The notes beneath the pieces were generated by a model, which saw only the letters and a list, made by a program, of their open reading frames with translations, did not search any database and was not told the DNA's origin. Below, piece after piece: positions 25,459-33,735 of a stretch of 64,000 nt of DNA. Each line of letters starts with the position of its first letter. Within the stretch, counting starts at the first letter, position 1. Origin of the DNA: Amycolatopsis sp. CA-126428 (GTDB taxonomy: Bacteria; Actinomycetota; Actinomycetes; Mycobacteriales; Pseudonocardiaceae); NCBI RefSeq assembly GCF_002904335.1, contig NZ_PPHF01000136.1, forward strand, positions 1 through 64,000. The letters run 5' to 3'. The position numbers were made by a program, and so were the translations under genes.

Positions 25459-25464
25459 ACTCTA
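25459..25464 (-). promoter_or_regulatory. -10 hexamer of the LysR gene
   Basis: On the minus strand TAGAGT ends 8 nt before GTG 25450. Its first three bases are the TAG stop of the transposase remnant. Confidence 0.45.
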
Positions 25465-25580
25465 GATGTTCTGTCCGGTGAGGTTGGGGACGCGGGTTGC
25501 GGATGGGTTTGCCGCCGAGCGCGGTGTGGCCGCAGTGGTGATTGCCATCCCGGATAAGGCCGCGTAGCTCATCCAGATTC
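25462..25580 (-). pseudogene. Degraded C-terminus of an IS481/IS3-type transposase
   Basis: Reading the minus strand in three frames recovers, in order, ALSG, NHHCGHTALGGKP and TRVPNLTGQNI followed by a TAG stop. This is the usual C-terminal signature of DDE integrase-type transposases (compare YNHHRPHTALGGxPP...RVNNLxGxN-type ends). At least two frameshifts separate the pieces, and nothing upstream of 25580 can be recognised. It is a relic of an insertion, not an active element. No terminal repeats were found. Confidence 0.75.
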
Positions 25581-25656
25581 ACAACGCCGCGTTGTGGCTC
25601 GCCGCCGCGTCGGTTGTTTGCTCCGCGTGGGCGTTCCCCGCTTTGATCTCCCGGTG

Positions 25657-26868
25657 ATGCGCGGGCGGTCGCTGGGACCGCGGTTCAGGTGGCTCTGGTC
25701 GGCTTACGCCGTGAGCGCGTTCGGGACGTGGCTCGGCTTCGGGGCCTTCCCCATGCTCGCCATCCTCGTCCTGCACGCCGGACCCACCGCCGTCTCGGCG
25801 CTCGCCGCGGTCGGGCCGGCCGTCGGTGCGCTCGTCGCCGTGCCGCTGGGGCCGTGGGTCGACCGGCGGCGGAAGCGGCCGGTCATGGTGGGGATGGATC
25901 TGATCCGGTTCGGGGCGCTGGTCAGCGTGCCGGCCGCCTACGGTCTCGGCGTGCTGAGCTTCGGGCAGCTCCTGGCCGTCTCGGTGGTCGTCGCCGCGGC
26001 GGACATCACCTTCAGCTCGGCCAGCGGTGCCTTCCTCAAGGGATTGGTGCCGCCGGAAGACCTGCTCCTCGCGAACGGCCGGTTCGAATCCACCAACTGG
26101 ACCGCCACCGCGCTCGGGCCGCCGCTGGGCGGGGCCGCGTTCGCGCTGTTCGGGCCGGTGACGTCGGTGGTCGCCAACGCCGTCAGCTTCCTGCTCTCCG
26201 CGCTCGGGATCCGCGCGATCGGCGGGGACGAGCCGCGGCCGCGCACCGCCACCCGGCTTCGCCCGCGCGACCTCGCCGATGGGTGGCGCTTCCTGCTGGC
26301 GCACCCGGGACTGCGGCCGCTGCTGTTCAACACCATGCTGTTCAACGGCCTGGTCATGGGGACCGAGCCGCTGCTCGCCGTGCTGATGCTGAACCAGCTC
26401 GGGTTCACGCCGTGGCAGTACGGGCTCGCGTTCGCCGTCCCGTGCCTCGGCGGGCTCGCCGGCTCGCGGCTGACCCCGCGGCTCGTCGAGCGGTTCGGCC
26501 GGCACCCCGTCCTGCTGGCGGCCGGCGCGGTCCGGGCGTGCTGGCTGCTCCTGCTGCCCTTCATCCCGGCCGGCACCGGCGGGCTGGGGTACGTCATGGT
26601 CGTCGAACTGGGCCTGATCGTCAGCTGCAGCGTCTTCAACCCGGTGCTCGCGACCTACCGGCTGCAGCAGCTCCCGGCGGACCGCATCGCCCGGTCACTC
26701 TCGGCGTGGGCGGTCAGCACGAAAGCGGCGATCGCGACCCTCACCGCGGTCTGGGGCGTGCTCGCCGGCCTCACCGGCCCGCGCGTCGCGATCGGGATCG
26801 CCGGGGTCCTCGCGCTGGCGACGCCGCTGCTGCTGCCCCGCCGCGACCGGACGCCGGTGGCCGCTTAA
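25657..26868 (+). CDS. MFS transporter (MFS_3/enterobactin-exporter-like)
   Basis: This 403-residue protein has about 12 helices. After helix 2 it shows PLGPWVDRRRKRPVM, the loop motif of the family, and ESTNWTATALGPPLGGAAF in the middle, typical of the actinobacterial EntS-like group. Substrates are usually drugs or siderophores; none can be named here. ATG 25657 (or GTG 25654) starts just before the first helix; in-frame sequence upstream comes from the transposase remnant area. It ends with a 4-base overlap with a convergent gene. Confidence 0.82.
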   Translation: MRGRSLGPRFRWLWSAYAVSAFGTWLGFGAFPMLAILVLHAGPTAVSALAAVGPAVGALVAVPLGPWVDRRRKRPVMVGMDLIRFGALVSVPAAYGLGVLSFGQLLAVSVVVAAADITFSSASGAFLKGLVPPEDLLLANGRFESTNWTATALGPPLGGAAFALFGPVTSVVANAVSFLLSALGIRAIGGDEPRPRTATRLRPRDLADGWRFLLAHPGLRPLLFNTMLFNGLVMGTEPLLAVLMLNQLGFTPWQYGLAFAVPCLGGLAGSRLTPRLVERFGRHPVLLAAGAVRACWLLLLPFIPAGTGGLGYVMVVELGLIVSCSVFNPVLATYRLQQLPADRIARSLSAWAVSTKAAIATLTAVWGVLAGLTGPRVAIGIAGVLALATPLLLPRRDRTPVAA

Positions 26869-27605
26869 CCCAGCGACTTCCGCGTCGCCTCTTCGGTCTC
26901 CAGCACGCCCTGCCGGATGCCCTCCAGCTGGTCGCTCAGCTCCCGGACCGCGCCGGTGTCCACGGTGACGTCCGCCGTCGCCGCCGTCAGCTCCGCGACC
27001 CTGGCCACCAGGCTGTCCAGGCCGAGCGCGCCGGACTGCAGCTGGGCCAGCAGCTTGTCCCGGGCGCCGGACAGGCGGGCGTGCACGTCCGCCTGGGCCT
27101 GGACCGCCGTCAGTGCCTGCTCGAGGTCGCCGCGGACCTCGGGGTTCGCCGTGCGCAAGTCACGTTGCAGCCGACGTCGTTCGTGCGCGACCGCCTCGAG
27201 GTCGACCCTGGCCAGCGCCTGCCCGGTCGCCGACGCGCGGCCGGCCAGCCGCCGCAGCGTCGACAGCGTCTCCCGGACCACCGGCTCCATGTCCGCGACG
27301 CGCTCGGCGAGCGGGCCGGCGGCGAGGGAGGCGCTGAGCGAGCCGAACCCCTCGGCCGCGCCCTCCGCCCGGTGCAGCCAGTTCTCCTCGGCCGACCCGG
27401 GCGCGACGTCCAGGACGCGTGCTTCCCGTGGGGGAGGCTCGTCCTTCTCGCCACCCAGCACCGCCACGCCCGCCCGCGCGGCGAGCACCGCCACCCCGAC
27501 CCCGACGGCGGCGGCGACCGGCAGCTGCACGGCCCACGCCACGCCGGCCGACGTGGCGGCGAGCAGCAGCCCCCACGGTTCGGCGAGCTCACGGGCGAAC
27601 TTCAT
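26865..27605 (-). CDS. Membrane-anchored coiled-coil protein
   Basis: I do not recognise this 246-residue protein. Two hydrophobic segments lie near the N-terminus (about residues 10-50). The rest (about 75-246) is a helical, coiled-coil-prone region rich in Ala, Leu, Arg and Glu. The ATG overlaps the stop of the upstream von Willebrand/substrate-binding gene (TGATG), so the two are co-translated and probably act together at the membrane. Confidence 0.65.
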   Translation of the reverse strand: MKFARELAEPWGLLLAATSAGVAWAVQLPVAAAVGVGVAVLAARAGVAVLGGEKDEPPPREARVLDVAPGSAEENWLHRAEGAAEGFGSLSASLAAGPLAERVADMEPVVRETLSTLRRLAGRASATGQALARVDLEAVAHERRRLQRDLRTANPEVRGDLEQALTAVQAQADVHARLSGARDKLLAQLQSGALGLDSLVARVAELTAATADVTVDTGAVRELSDQLEGIRQGVLETEEATRKSLG

Positions 27606-29413
27606 CAGAAATTGGAAATCACGGAGGTGAACACCTGGTTGATCGAGTCCGGTTTGGACGAATCGTACTCCGAGCCGGCGGTCGCTTCGGCGATCTGCTT
27701 CAGCACGTTCTGATCGGCATCGCCACCGTAGGCGATCGTGAACAGGCGGACCGTCTCCGCGTTGCCCTCCGGCCGCAGCTGCGGCACCAGGTGCTCGAGG
27801 TCGACGCCGCCGGGGTCCTCGTTGCGGCCGTCGGTGAGCACCACGACCGCGTTGATCGCCGCCGGGTCCAAGTGGGCGTTCAGGTACTCGTACGCGGCCA
27901 GCGACGAGTCGTACAGCCCCGTGCCGGACTGGGGCGTCAGCCCGCTCAGCCGCATGGCCAGGGTCTCCTTGCCGCCGGTCCCGAGCGGCTGCACCGGGAG
28001 CAGCTCCTGGTAGTCCTTGTCGCCGTCGAGGCGGGTCGAGAACTGCCAGAGCCCGACCTGGTCGCGCGGCACGAACTGGCCGAGCGAGTCGATCGCGGCC
28101 TGCTTCGCGAGGTCGATCTTGCTCTTGCCGGTGCCCTTGACCTCGTCACCCATCGAGCCCGAGACGTCCACGACGAGCAGCACGTTCGCCTTCTTGCGCA
28201 GGTCGGTCCACGAGGCCAGCAGCTTCGACAGCACCGACGGCGACGGCGGCCGCAGGAAGGTGATCTTCGCGTCCGGCTGGACACCGTTGGCCGGCGTCGC
28301 CTGCGGGCCCGGCTTGCCCTCGAACGACCGGAAGCCGAGGGCGGCGAACTTCGCCTGCGTCTCGTTCTGGCGCAGGTAGCCGAGGAAGTCGGCGGCGATC
28401 TGCTTGCGCGTGGCGTCCGCCCAGTTGAGCGTGACGAACGGGTGGTCGGAGTTCAGCGTCCCGTCACCCGGGTAGATCGCCACCAGCGGCACCTTCGGCG
28501 GCCCGTGCTGCCCGACCTTGGCCGGGTCGTTCGTCGGGTTGCCCTGGTTGTAGCCGACCAGCGAGTTCTCCTCGACGGTGACCGCCGAGATGTACGACAG
28601 CGCCGCGCCCTTGTCGTCGGCCTTCTGCAGGTTGGTCAGGAAGGTGAGCGTGGTGTCACCGTAGTGCACGATCGCCTGCTCGATGTTCGTGACGAACTGC
28701 TTCGCGTCCGGCTTCTCGAGCGCGGCCGTGGTGAGGTCCGACGACGTGCCGGTGGCGGCGTAGTAGGCGCCGATCGTGGCGTTCAGCCCCGACGTCGAGA
28801 TGTTCGGGTTCGTCTTGCCCAGCCGGAACTTGCCCCACTCCGGGTGCCCGTACTTCGCCCAGCCCGCCGGGTCGGTCGCCAGCCCGGCGAGGTCCTTCCA
28901 GCCGATCGCCTTGCCGGGCCAGCCGAGCGCCTCGGCCATCGGCTTCGGCATCGCCACGACCAGCGGCGCGTTGGCGACCGACGGTGCGTCGCCGTCCGGC
29001 ACGATCGAGCCGGTGTCGCCCTTCGCGTTGACGCGCAGCAGGTTGACCCAGCCGCTCGCGGCCGGCGTCCAGACGTCCGGGCGCGGCCCGTCGGTGGCCT
29101 CGTTCCAGCCGTTCGCCAGCGCCTGCATCGCCACGCCGGACGACTTCGATTTCACGACGACGTCGACGCAGTGCCCGGCGACGGTCCGTCCGGAGTAGGC
29201 CTTCGCGGCCTCTTGGACGATTCCCGCTTTTTCCGGTGAAGAAGCGACGGTGAGCGCGACCGCGTCGGACCCGGTGCATTTCGGCTGGTCCGCCTCGTCG
29301 CTCGAGTCGCTGGTCCAGTACCGGATGCCGATGATCAAGCCGGCGGCGACCACGATCGCGGCCAGGAACGGGAGAACTTTTCCCCTGCGTCGTGTTGGCT
29401 GGGAATTGATCAT
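27605..29413 (-). CDS. Substrate-binding domain fused to von Willebrand factor A domain, membrane anchored
   Basis: The 602-residue protein has a basic N-terminus and one anchor helix (about 13-33). An extracellular solute-binding-like domain follows (about 45-380; ends with AALGFRSFEGK-type region), then a VWA domain (about 400-600). The MIDAS residues are visible: DVSGSMG, the Thr of QSGTGLYDS, and LTDGRNE. VWA domains bind a metal and a protein or ligand. Fusion to a periplasmic-binding fold is found in actinobacterial surface proteins of unknown role. ATG 29413 follows GGGGAGG; ATG 29416 is equally possible. Confidence 0.82.
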   Translation of the reverse strand: MINSQPTRRRGKVLPFLAAIVVAAGLIIGIRYWTSDSSDEADQPKCTGSDAVALTVASSPEKAGIVQEAAKAYSGRTVAGHCVDVVVKSKSSGVAMQALANGWNEATDGPRPDVWTPAASGWVNLLRVNAKGDTGSIVPDGDAPSVANAPLVVAMPKPMAEALGWPGKAIGWKDLAGLATDPAGWAKYGHPEWGKFRLGKTNPNISTSGLNATIGAYYAATGTSSDLTTAALEKPDAKQFVTNIEQAIVHYGDTTLTFLTNLQKADDKGAALSYISAVTVEENSLVGYNQGNPTNDPAKVGQHGPPKVPLVAIYPGDGTLNSDHPFVTLNWADATRKQIAADFLGYLRQNETQAKFAALGFRSFEGKPGPQATPANGVQPDAKITFLRPPSPSVLSKLLASWTDLRKKANVLLVVDVSGSMGDEVKGTGKSKIDLAKQAAIDSLGQFVPRDQVGLWQFSTRLDGDKDYQELLPVQPLGTGGKETLAMRLSGLTPQSGTGLYDSSLAAYEYLNAHLDPAAINAVVVLTDGRNEDPGGVDLEHLVPQLRPEGNAETVRLFTIAYGGDADQNVLKQIAEATAGSEYDSSKPDSINQVFTSVISNF

Positions 29414-29492
29414 CATGCCTCCCCGTTCCGCCACCCGGAATTTCATTATCCGGGCGGCGGAACGAGGATGGGACGGTATTTCCGAAACTTGA

Positions 29493-30665
29493 CTAGGACT
29501 TAGGGCCGCGGCGCGACCACGTCCACGCGTAGCCGGGGTCTTCGGACGCGTCCGCGGCTTCGCCGAGCTCCAGCGGCGCGAACGTGTCGACCATGACCGC
29601 GGTCTCGTCGAAGAACTCCGCGCCGATCGACGCCTCCGCCGCGCCCGGCTGCGGGCCGTGCGTGAAGCCGGACGGGTGCAGCGAGAGCGAGCCGATCCCG
29701 ATCCCCGACCCCTTCCGGGCCTCGTAGTTGCCGCGCACGTAGAACATCAGCTCGTCGGAGTCGACGTTCGCGTGGTTGTAGGGCACCGGGATCGAGTCCT
29801 CGTGGTAGTCGACCTTCCGCGGGCAGAAGGAGCAGACGACGAAGTTCGGGCCCTCGAACGTCTGGTGCACGGGCGGCGGCTGGTGCACGCGGCCGGTGAT
29901 CGGCTCGAAGTCGTCGATGTTGAACACCCACGGGTAGAGGCAGCCGTCCCAGCCGACGACGTCGAAGGGGTGCGTGGCGTACGTGTAGCGGGTCAGCCCG
30001 GCGCGGTGCCGCACGAGCACCTCGACGTCCTCGCCGGCTTCCAGCAGTGGCTCCGACGGCCCGCGGATGTCGCGCTCGCAGTACGGCGAGTGCTCCAGGA
30101 ACTGCCCCTTCGCCGACAGGTAGCGCTTCGGCGGCCCGATGTGGCCGCGCGCTTCGAGGGTGAAGAGGTTGACCTCGCCGTGGGGGACGACCCGGTAGGT
30201 GCACGACGTCGGGATGACGACGTAGTCGCCGTCGCCGACCTCCAGCCGGCCGTAGATCGTCTCGACCGTCGCGGAGCCGCCGTGGACGTAGAACAGCTCG
30301 TCGCCGGCCGCGTTGCGGTACAGCGGGCTGGGCGCGGTCGCCGTGACGAACCCGATGGTGACGTCGCTGTTGCCGAACAGCCGGCGCCGGTCGGTCACCG
30401 CGTCGGCTTCGCTGCCGAACTTGAGGTCCCGGGTCTGGTAGGCCCGCGGCTTGAGCGGGTGGTTCGGGGTGAGCGACCCGCGGTCTTCCTCGACCGCGAC
30501 GGCGTCGACGATCGCCGTCGGCAGGCCGCGGTGGTAGAGCAGCGCGGAGTCGGCGGAGAAGCCCTCGACGCCCATCAGCTCTTCGGCGTAGAGGCCGCCG
30601 TCCGGCTTCCGGAACGCGGTGTGCCGCTTGTGCGGAAGCTCGCCTACTCGCCGGTAGTAAGGCAT
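29493..30665 (-). CDS. hmgA: Homogentisate 1,2-dioxygenase
   Basis: This 390-residue cupin-type dioxygenase opens the ring of homogentisate to maleylacetoacetate in tyrosine and phenylalanine breakdown. The metal-ligand region is recognisable in SLSLHPSGFTHGPQPG and in the preceding ELMFYVRGNYE. PYNHANVDSDE and VVCSFCPRK are also family features. ATG 30665 follows AAGGGG. It diverges from an unknown gene coupled to an IclR regulator, the regulator class that often governs aromatic catabolism. No hpd or fumarylacetoacetase is adjacent. Confidence 0.88.
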   Translation of the reverse strand: MPYYRRVGELPHKRHTAFRKPDGGLYAEELMGVEGFSADSALLYHRGLPTAIVDAVAVEEDRGSLTPNHPLKPRAYQTRDLKFGSEADAVTDRRRLFGNSDVTIGFVTATAPSPLYRNAAGDELFYVHGGSATVETIYGRLEVGDGDYVVIPTSCTYRVVPHGEVNLFTLEARGHIGPPKRYLSAKGQFLEHSPYCERDIRGPSEPLLEAGEDVEVLVRHRAGLTRYTYATHPFDVVGWDGCLYPWVFNIDDFEPITGRVHQPPPVHQTFEGPNFVVCSFCPRKVDYHEDSIPVPYNHANVDSDELMFYVRGNYEARKGSGIGIGSLSLHPSGFTHGPQPGAAEASIGAEFFDETAVMVDTFAPLELGEAADASEDPGYAWTWSRRGPKS

Positions 30666-30687
30666 CGACGTCCCCTTCTGACGTGTC

Positions 30688-30700
30688 CGTTGTGCGAACG
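30688..30700. promoter_or_regulatory. Palindrome between hmgA and the divergent gene
   Basis: CGTTGTGCGAACG is a CGTT-N5-AACG palindrome placed midway in the 64-bp divergent gap. Together with the IclR gene two genes downstream it is a candidate IclR operator. Confidence 0.4.
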
Positions 30701-30717
30701 ATTTTGTCCTGATGTCG

Positions 30718-30723
30718 TACGCT
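30718..30723 (+). promoter_or_regulatory. -10 hexamer of the gene at 30730 (leaderless)
   Basis: TACGCT ends 6 nt before GTG 30730. Confidence 0.5.
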
Positions 30724-30729
30724 ACTAGC

Positions 30730-31605
30730 GTGTCAGTCGTGTCAAGCGCTGTGGAACTCACGCCCCCCGGCCCCCGTGGAATTCCTCCCCTGTTCGCGAG
30801 GCTCGTCGACGACTCGGCGCTCTTCCCTCCGGGCGATGCGGCCATGCCCGAAGCGCTGCGCGCGCACTTCGCCAGCCGGGACTCCGAACACGCCGGTGTA
30901 CTGGGGGTTTTCCTCTGCCAGGCGTCGCGGCTGCCCGAGCTCATCACCGAGCTGATCAAGATCAAACCGAAGCAGCCGCTGCCGCTTTCGCTGATCATCG
31001 ACACCGGCCTCGGCGGCGTCCCGAAGGCCATCTCGATCGTCGAGTCGCGCAGTGAGCTGCTCGCGCTGCGGATGGTCGAGATGCCCGCGCCGTCGGACGT
31101 CGACGAGGTGTGGCTCGAGCGCGTCTCGGAGTTCGTCCCCGAGGACGTCATCCGGGTGGTCGAGCCGCGGCGCGGCGTCGGCTGGCTCGAGGGCGTGCGG
31201 AAGGTGATCGAGCACGGCAGCTGGCCGAAGATCCGCTGCGGCGGGCAGGCCGGTGAGAACTTCCCCAGCGTCGACGAGGTGGCGGACTTCCTCGCCGTCG
31301 TCAGCGGGTCCGCCGGGGCGTCGTTCAAGGCGACCAACAGCCTGCACCGCGCGGTCCGGCACACCGACCCGGGCACCGGGTTCGTGCACCACGGCTTCCT
31401 CAACCTGCTCGTCGCCTCGGCGCGCAGCCTGGCCGGTGGCGACGTCCGGGCGGCCCTGGAGTCGACCGACGCCCAGGCGCTGGCCGACGAGGCCCGGGCG
31501 CTGTCCGAGCCGGCCGCGAAGGCCGTGCGGGCGCTCTTCGCGTCCTACGCGGCGGCGTCGTTCGAGCAGCCCGTCGCCGACATGGGCGAACTCGGCTTGC
31601 TGTGA
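30730..31605 (+). CDS. Uncharacterised conserved protein next to hmgA
   Basis: I do not recognise this 291-residue soluble protein. It begins with an unstructured dozen residues and then has a mixed alpha/beta body with PPLFARLVDDSALFPPGDAAMPEA and SLIIDTGLGG near the N-terminal half, and CGGQAGENFPSVDEVADFL in the second half. A TIM-barrel-like or aldolase-like fold is possible but unproven. It diverges from homogentisate dioxygenase and overlaps the IclR regulator by 4 bases (GTGA). A role linked to aromatic amino-acid breakdown is therefore reasonable. Confidence 0.6.
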   Translation: MSVVSSAVELTPPGPRGIPPLFARLVDDSALFPPGDAAMPEALRAHFASRDSEHAGVLGVFLCQASRLPELITELIKIKPKQPLPLSLIIDTGLGGVPKAISIVESRSELLALRMVEMPAPSDVDEVWLERVSEFVPEDVIRVVEPRRGVGWLEGVRKVIEHGSWPKIRCGGQAGENFPSVDEVADFLAVVSGSAGASFKATNSLHRAVRHTDPGTGFVHHGFLNLLVASARSLAGGDVRAALESTDAQALADEARALSEPAAKAVRALFASYAAASFEQPVADMGELGLL

Positions 31606-32246
31606 CCGGCCGGGAGGGGTCGCTGACGCTCGACCGCGGCTTGGCGCTGCTGCAGGCCGTGGCCGACGCCGGCGGCGACGCGGCGACCATCTCCGAGCTG
31701 GCCGTGGCCATCGGGGCCAGCCGCGCGGCCGTCTACCGGCTGCTCGTGCCGCTGTCCGAACGCGGCCTGGTCTGGCGGGACGGCACGAAGGTCCGGCTCG
31801 GCGTCGGGCTGCTCCGGCTGGCCGGGCAGGTGCTCCCGCAGCTGCGGGACGCCGCCGGCCCGGTACTGCGCGAGCTGGCCGAGAAGGTGGGCGCGACCGC
31901 GCACCTGTCGGTCGCCCAGGGGGCGCAAGCGCTTGCGGTGGCCGTCGTCGAGCCGTCGTGGACGAATTTTCACGTCGCCTACCGCGTCGGCAGCCGGCAC
32001 CCGCTGACCGCCGGCGCGGCCGGCAAGGCGATGACCCTGCGTCCCGGCGGCGACGGCTGGGTGACGTCGGCGGGCGAGCTCGAGGCGGGCGCGTCCGGCG
32101 TCGCGGCGCCGGTGCGCGGGGTGCCGGGGCTGCGGGCGAGCGTCGGCGTCGTCTCGATGGAGCCGCTGAAGGCGGCCGAGGTGGGCCCCCAGGTCGTCGT
32201 GGCCGCCACCCGGCTGGCCGACATCCTGAAGACGGACGCCTCCTAG
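31602..32246 (+). CDS. IclR-family transcriptional regulator (short form)
   Basis: The winged helix-turn-helix (about residues 8-70; LDRGLALLQAVADAG, then ISELAVAIGASRAAVYRLL) is IclR-type. The effector domain that follows (about 85-210) is shorter than usual, total 214 residues against about 250. It is coupled to the unknown gene by GTGA overlap. IclR regulators sense aromatic or small carboxylic acids, so control of hmgA and the divergent unit is the likely job. Confidence 0.85.
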   Translation: MTGREGSLTLDRGLALLQAVADAGGDAATISELAVAIGASRAAVYRLLVPLSERGLVWRDGTKVRLGVGLLRLAGQVLPQLRDAAGPVLRELAEKVGATAHLSVAQGAQALAVAVVEPSWTNFHVAYRVGSRHPLTAGAAGKAMTLRPGGDGWVTSAGELEAGASGVAAPVRGVPGLRASVGVVSMEPLKAAEVGPQVVVAATRLADILKTDAS

Positions 32247-32905
32247 CGCCGCGACACCGCCAGCAGCGGGCGGACCATGGTCAGCAGCAGGGCGACGTCG
32301 ACGGTGAACAGCAGGCGCTCGAAGAGGCCCAGCGTGACGTCCTGCTGGGCCGGGCCGAGGACGAGCGTCAGGACGAACCCGCCGAGCACCACGCCGATGC
32401 TGACGAAGCTCGCGGTGGCCAGGCGCCGGATCGTCGTCCGGCGGGGCTCCCACGGGCAGCGCTCGCGGCCCTTCTTCGTCAGCACGAACGCGGCCACGGG
32501 AAGCGCGACGAACGCCGTCAGGGCGGCGAGGTTGTGGACCTGCCCGGCGAGCGAACGCGCCTGGCCGTTCGGGTCGACCGGCACGAGGCCGCAGACGAGC
32601 AGCCCGGCCGACCAGACGCCGAGCAGCACGCAGACGGCGGTGGTGCCCGGGCGGTGGGCCTTGGCGATCCCGGCGAGCAGGGCGACCGAGCCGAGGGACA
32701 GCGCCAGGCACATCACGCTGAACAGGGGAGCCGCCGAGGACGTGCCGAGCTTGCCGTAGACGTACTCCGAGAGCGTCTGCCAGATCGGGCTGACCTGGGC
32801 GGACAGCCGTAGGTGCAGGTCGATCGAGATGACCACGGCGAGGCCGATGCCGCCGAGCGCGAAGCGGCCGTGCAGCGGCGAGACCGCGCTCGAAGGCTTG
32901 TTCAC
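32243..32905 (-). CDS. DUF998 membrane protein
   Basis: This 220-residue protein has six hydrophobic segments and the DUF998 features LSEYVYGKLG near the N-terminus and GLVPVDPNG, LAGQVHNLAA in the middle. Function is unknown in the family. GTG 32905 follows GGGAGAGC. The 3' end overlaps the IclR gene by 4 bases on the opposite strand. Confidence 0.8.
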   Translation of the reverse strand: MNKPSSAVSPLHGRFALGGIGLAVVISIDLHLRLSAQVSPIWQTLSEYVYGKLGTSSAAPLFSVMCLALSLGSVALLAGIAKAHRPGTTAVCVLLGVWSAGLLVCGLVPVDPNGQARSLAGQVHNLAALTAFVALPVAAFVLTKKGRERCPWEPRRTTIRRLATASFVSIGVVLGGFVLTLVLGPAQQDVTLGLFERLLFTVDVALLLTMVRPLLAVSRR

Positions 32906-32961
32906 CTGGTGCTCTCCCTTTCGTTTCCGAAAGGTTACCGGGCGAACCTGTGAAGGATCGG

Positions 32962-33561
32962 TCAGAAGGTCAGCTGGACCAGGGCGAAGGCGGCAAATCC
33001 GGCAAACGCGAACCCGGCGCAGCGCTGGATCAGCTTCGGCTTGATCCGGCTGCGGATCTTCGCGCCGATGAACACGGCGAGCCCGGCCACCACGACGAGC
33101 GCGGTGAAGGCGCCGACGCCGACGGCGAAGGGGTTGCCGATGCGGGCGGTGAGACTCGCCGTCGCGAGCTGGGAGGCATCGCCCCACTCGGCCGCGAAGA
33201 GCACGCCGAAGGACGTCATCGCCGAGCGGAGGAAGGACTGCGGCGCCGGCCCGACGCGCGACGCGTCGTCGCCCGCTTCGTCGGCCTTGCTGAATCCCTC
33301 GCGAAGGAGCATGAAAGAGCCGAGACCGAACATCGCGGCGACCACCAGCGAGAGGACGACGTCCGGTAACAGCGTCAACACGCTGCCGAACGAGACCGCT
33401 ATGACGCATTGCACGGCGAACGCGGCGCACACCCCGGCGAAAACCGGCCAGCCGCGGAAACGGGTGGTCAGCACCAAGGTTGCGACGAGCGTCTTGTCCG
33501 GCAGCTCCACGGCGAGGACCAGGCCGAACGCGCTGATCAGCGCCACCATAGCGGTAGTCAT
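32962..33561 (-). CDS. GDT1/UPF0016 (TMEM165) family cation transporter
   Basis: Two copies of the family motif E-x-G/P-D-K/x-T/S are visible: ELPDKT in the first helix pair and EWGDAS in the second (199 residues, about six helices). GDT1 proteins move Mn2+ or Ca2+ across the membrane, usually exporting Mn2+ in bacteria. The second motif has Ala in place of the usual Lys/Arg. ATG 33561 lies 12 nt after an AAAGGGG Shine-Dalgarno that can pair with an upstream CCCCTTT, so regulation by leader RNA is possible. Confidence 0.87.
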   Translation of the reverse strand: MTTAMVALISAFGLVLAVELPDKTLVATLVLTTRFRGWPVFAGVCAAFAVQCVIAVSFGSVLTLLPDVVLSLVVAAMFGLGSFMLLREGFSKADEAGDDASRVGPAPQSFLRSAMTSFGVLFAAEWGDASQLATASLTARIGNPFAVGVGAFTALVVVAGLAVFIGAKIRSRIKPKLIQRCAGFAFAGFAAFALVQLTF

Positions 33562-33573
33562 GAGAGTTTTTCG

Positions 33574-33599
33574 CCCCTTTCACTGCAACGATAAAGGGG
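33574..33599 (-). promoter_or_regulatory. Hairpin covering the Shine-Dalgarno of the GDT1 gene
   Basis: On the minus strand CCCCTTT (33599-33593) pairs with the AAAGGGG Shine-Dalgarno (33580-33574) across a 12-nt loop. Folding would hide the ribosome site. Confidence 0.5.
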
Positions 33600-33722
33600 A
33601 GATCAGGAAAACCGCAAGCTGATGGCGATCGCGAAATTGCCGGATCGGCGGCCATGAATTTGGCACCCAGGAGCGTCACACAATTTTTTTCGGTGTGCCG
33701 AATTTTCGGTTGTGGCCTGCGG

Positions 33723-33728
33723 TAGGTT
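33723..33728 (+). promoter_or_regulatory. -10 hexamer of the S41 peptidase gene (leaderless)
   Basis: TAGGTT ends 7 nt before ATG 33736. Confidence 0.5.
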
Positions 33729-33735
33729 CACCGGC

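Noticed and set aside
33562..33735. yybP-ykoY manganese riboswitch
   Set aside because: I could not find the conserved core in the leader; only a simple hairpin is supported.
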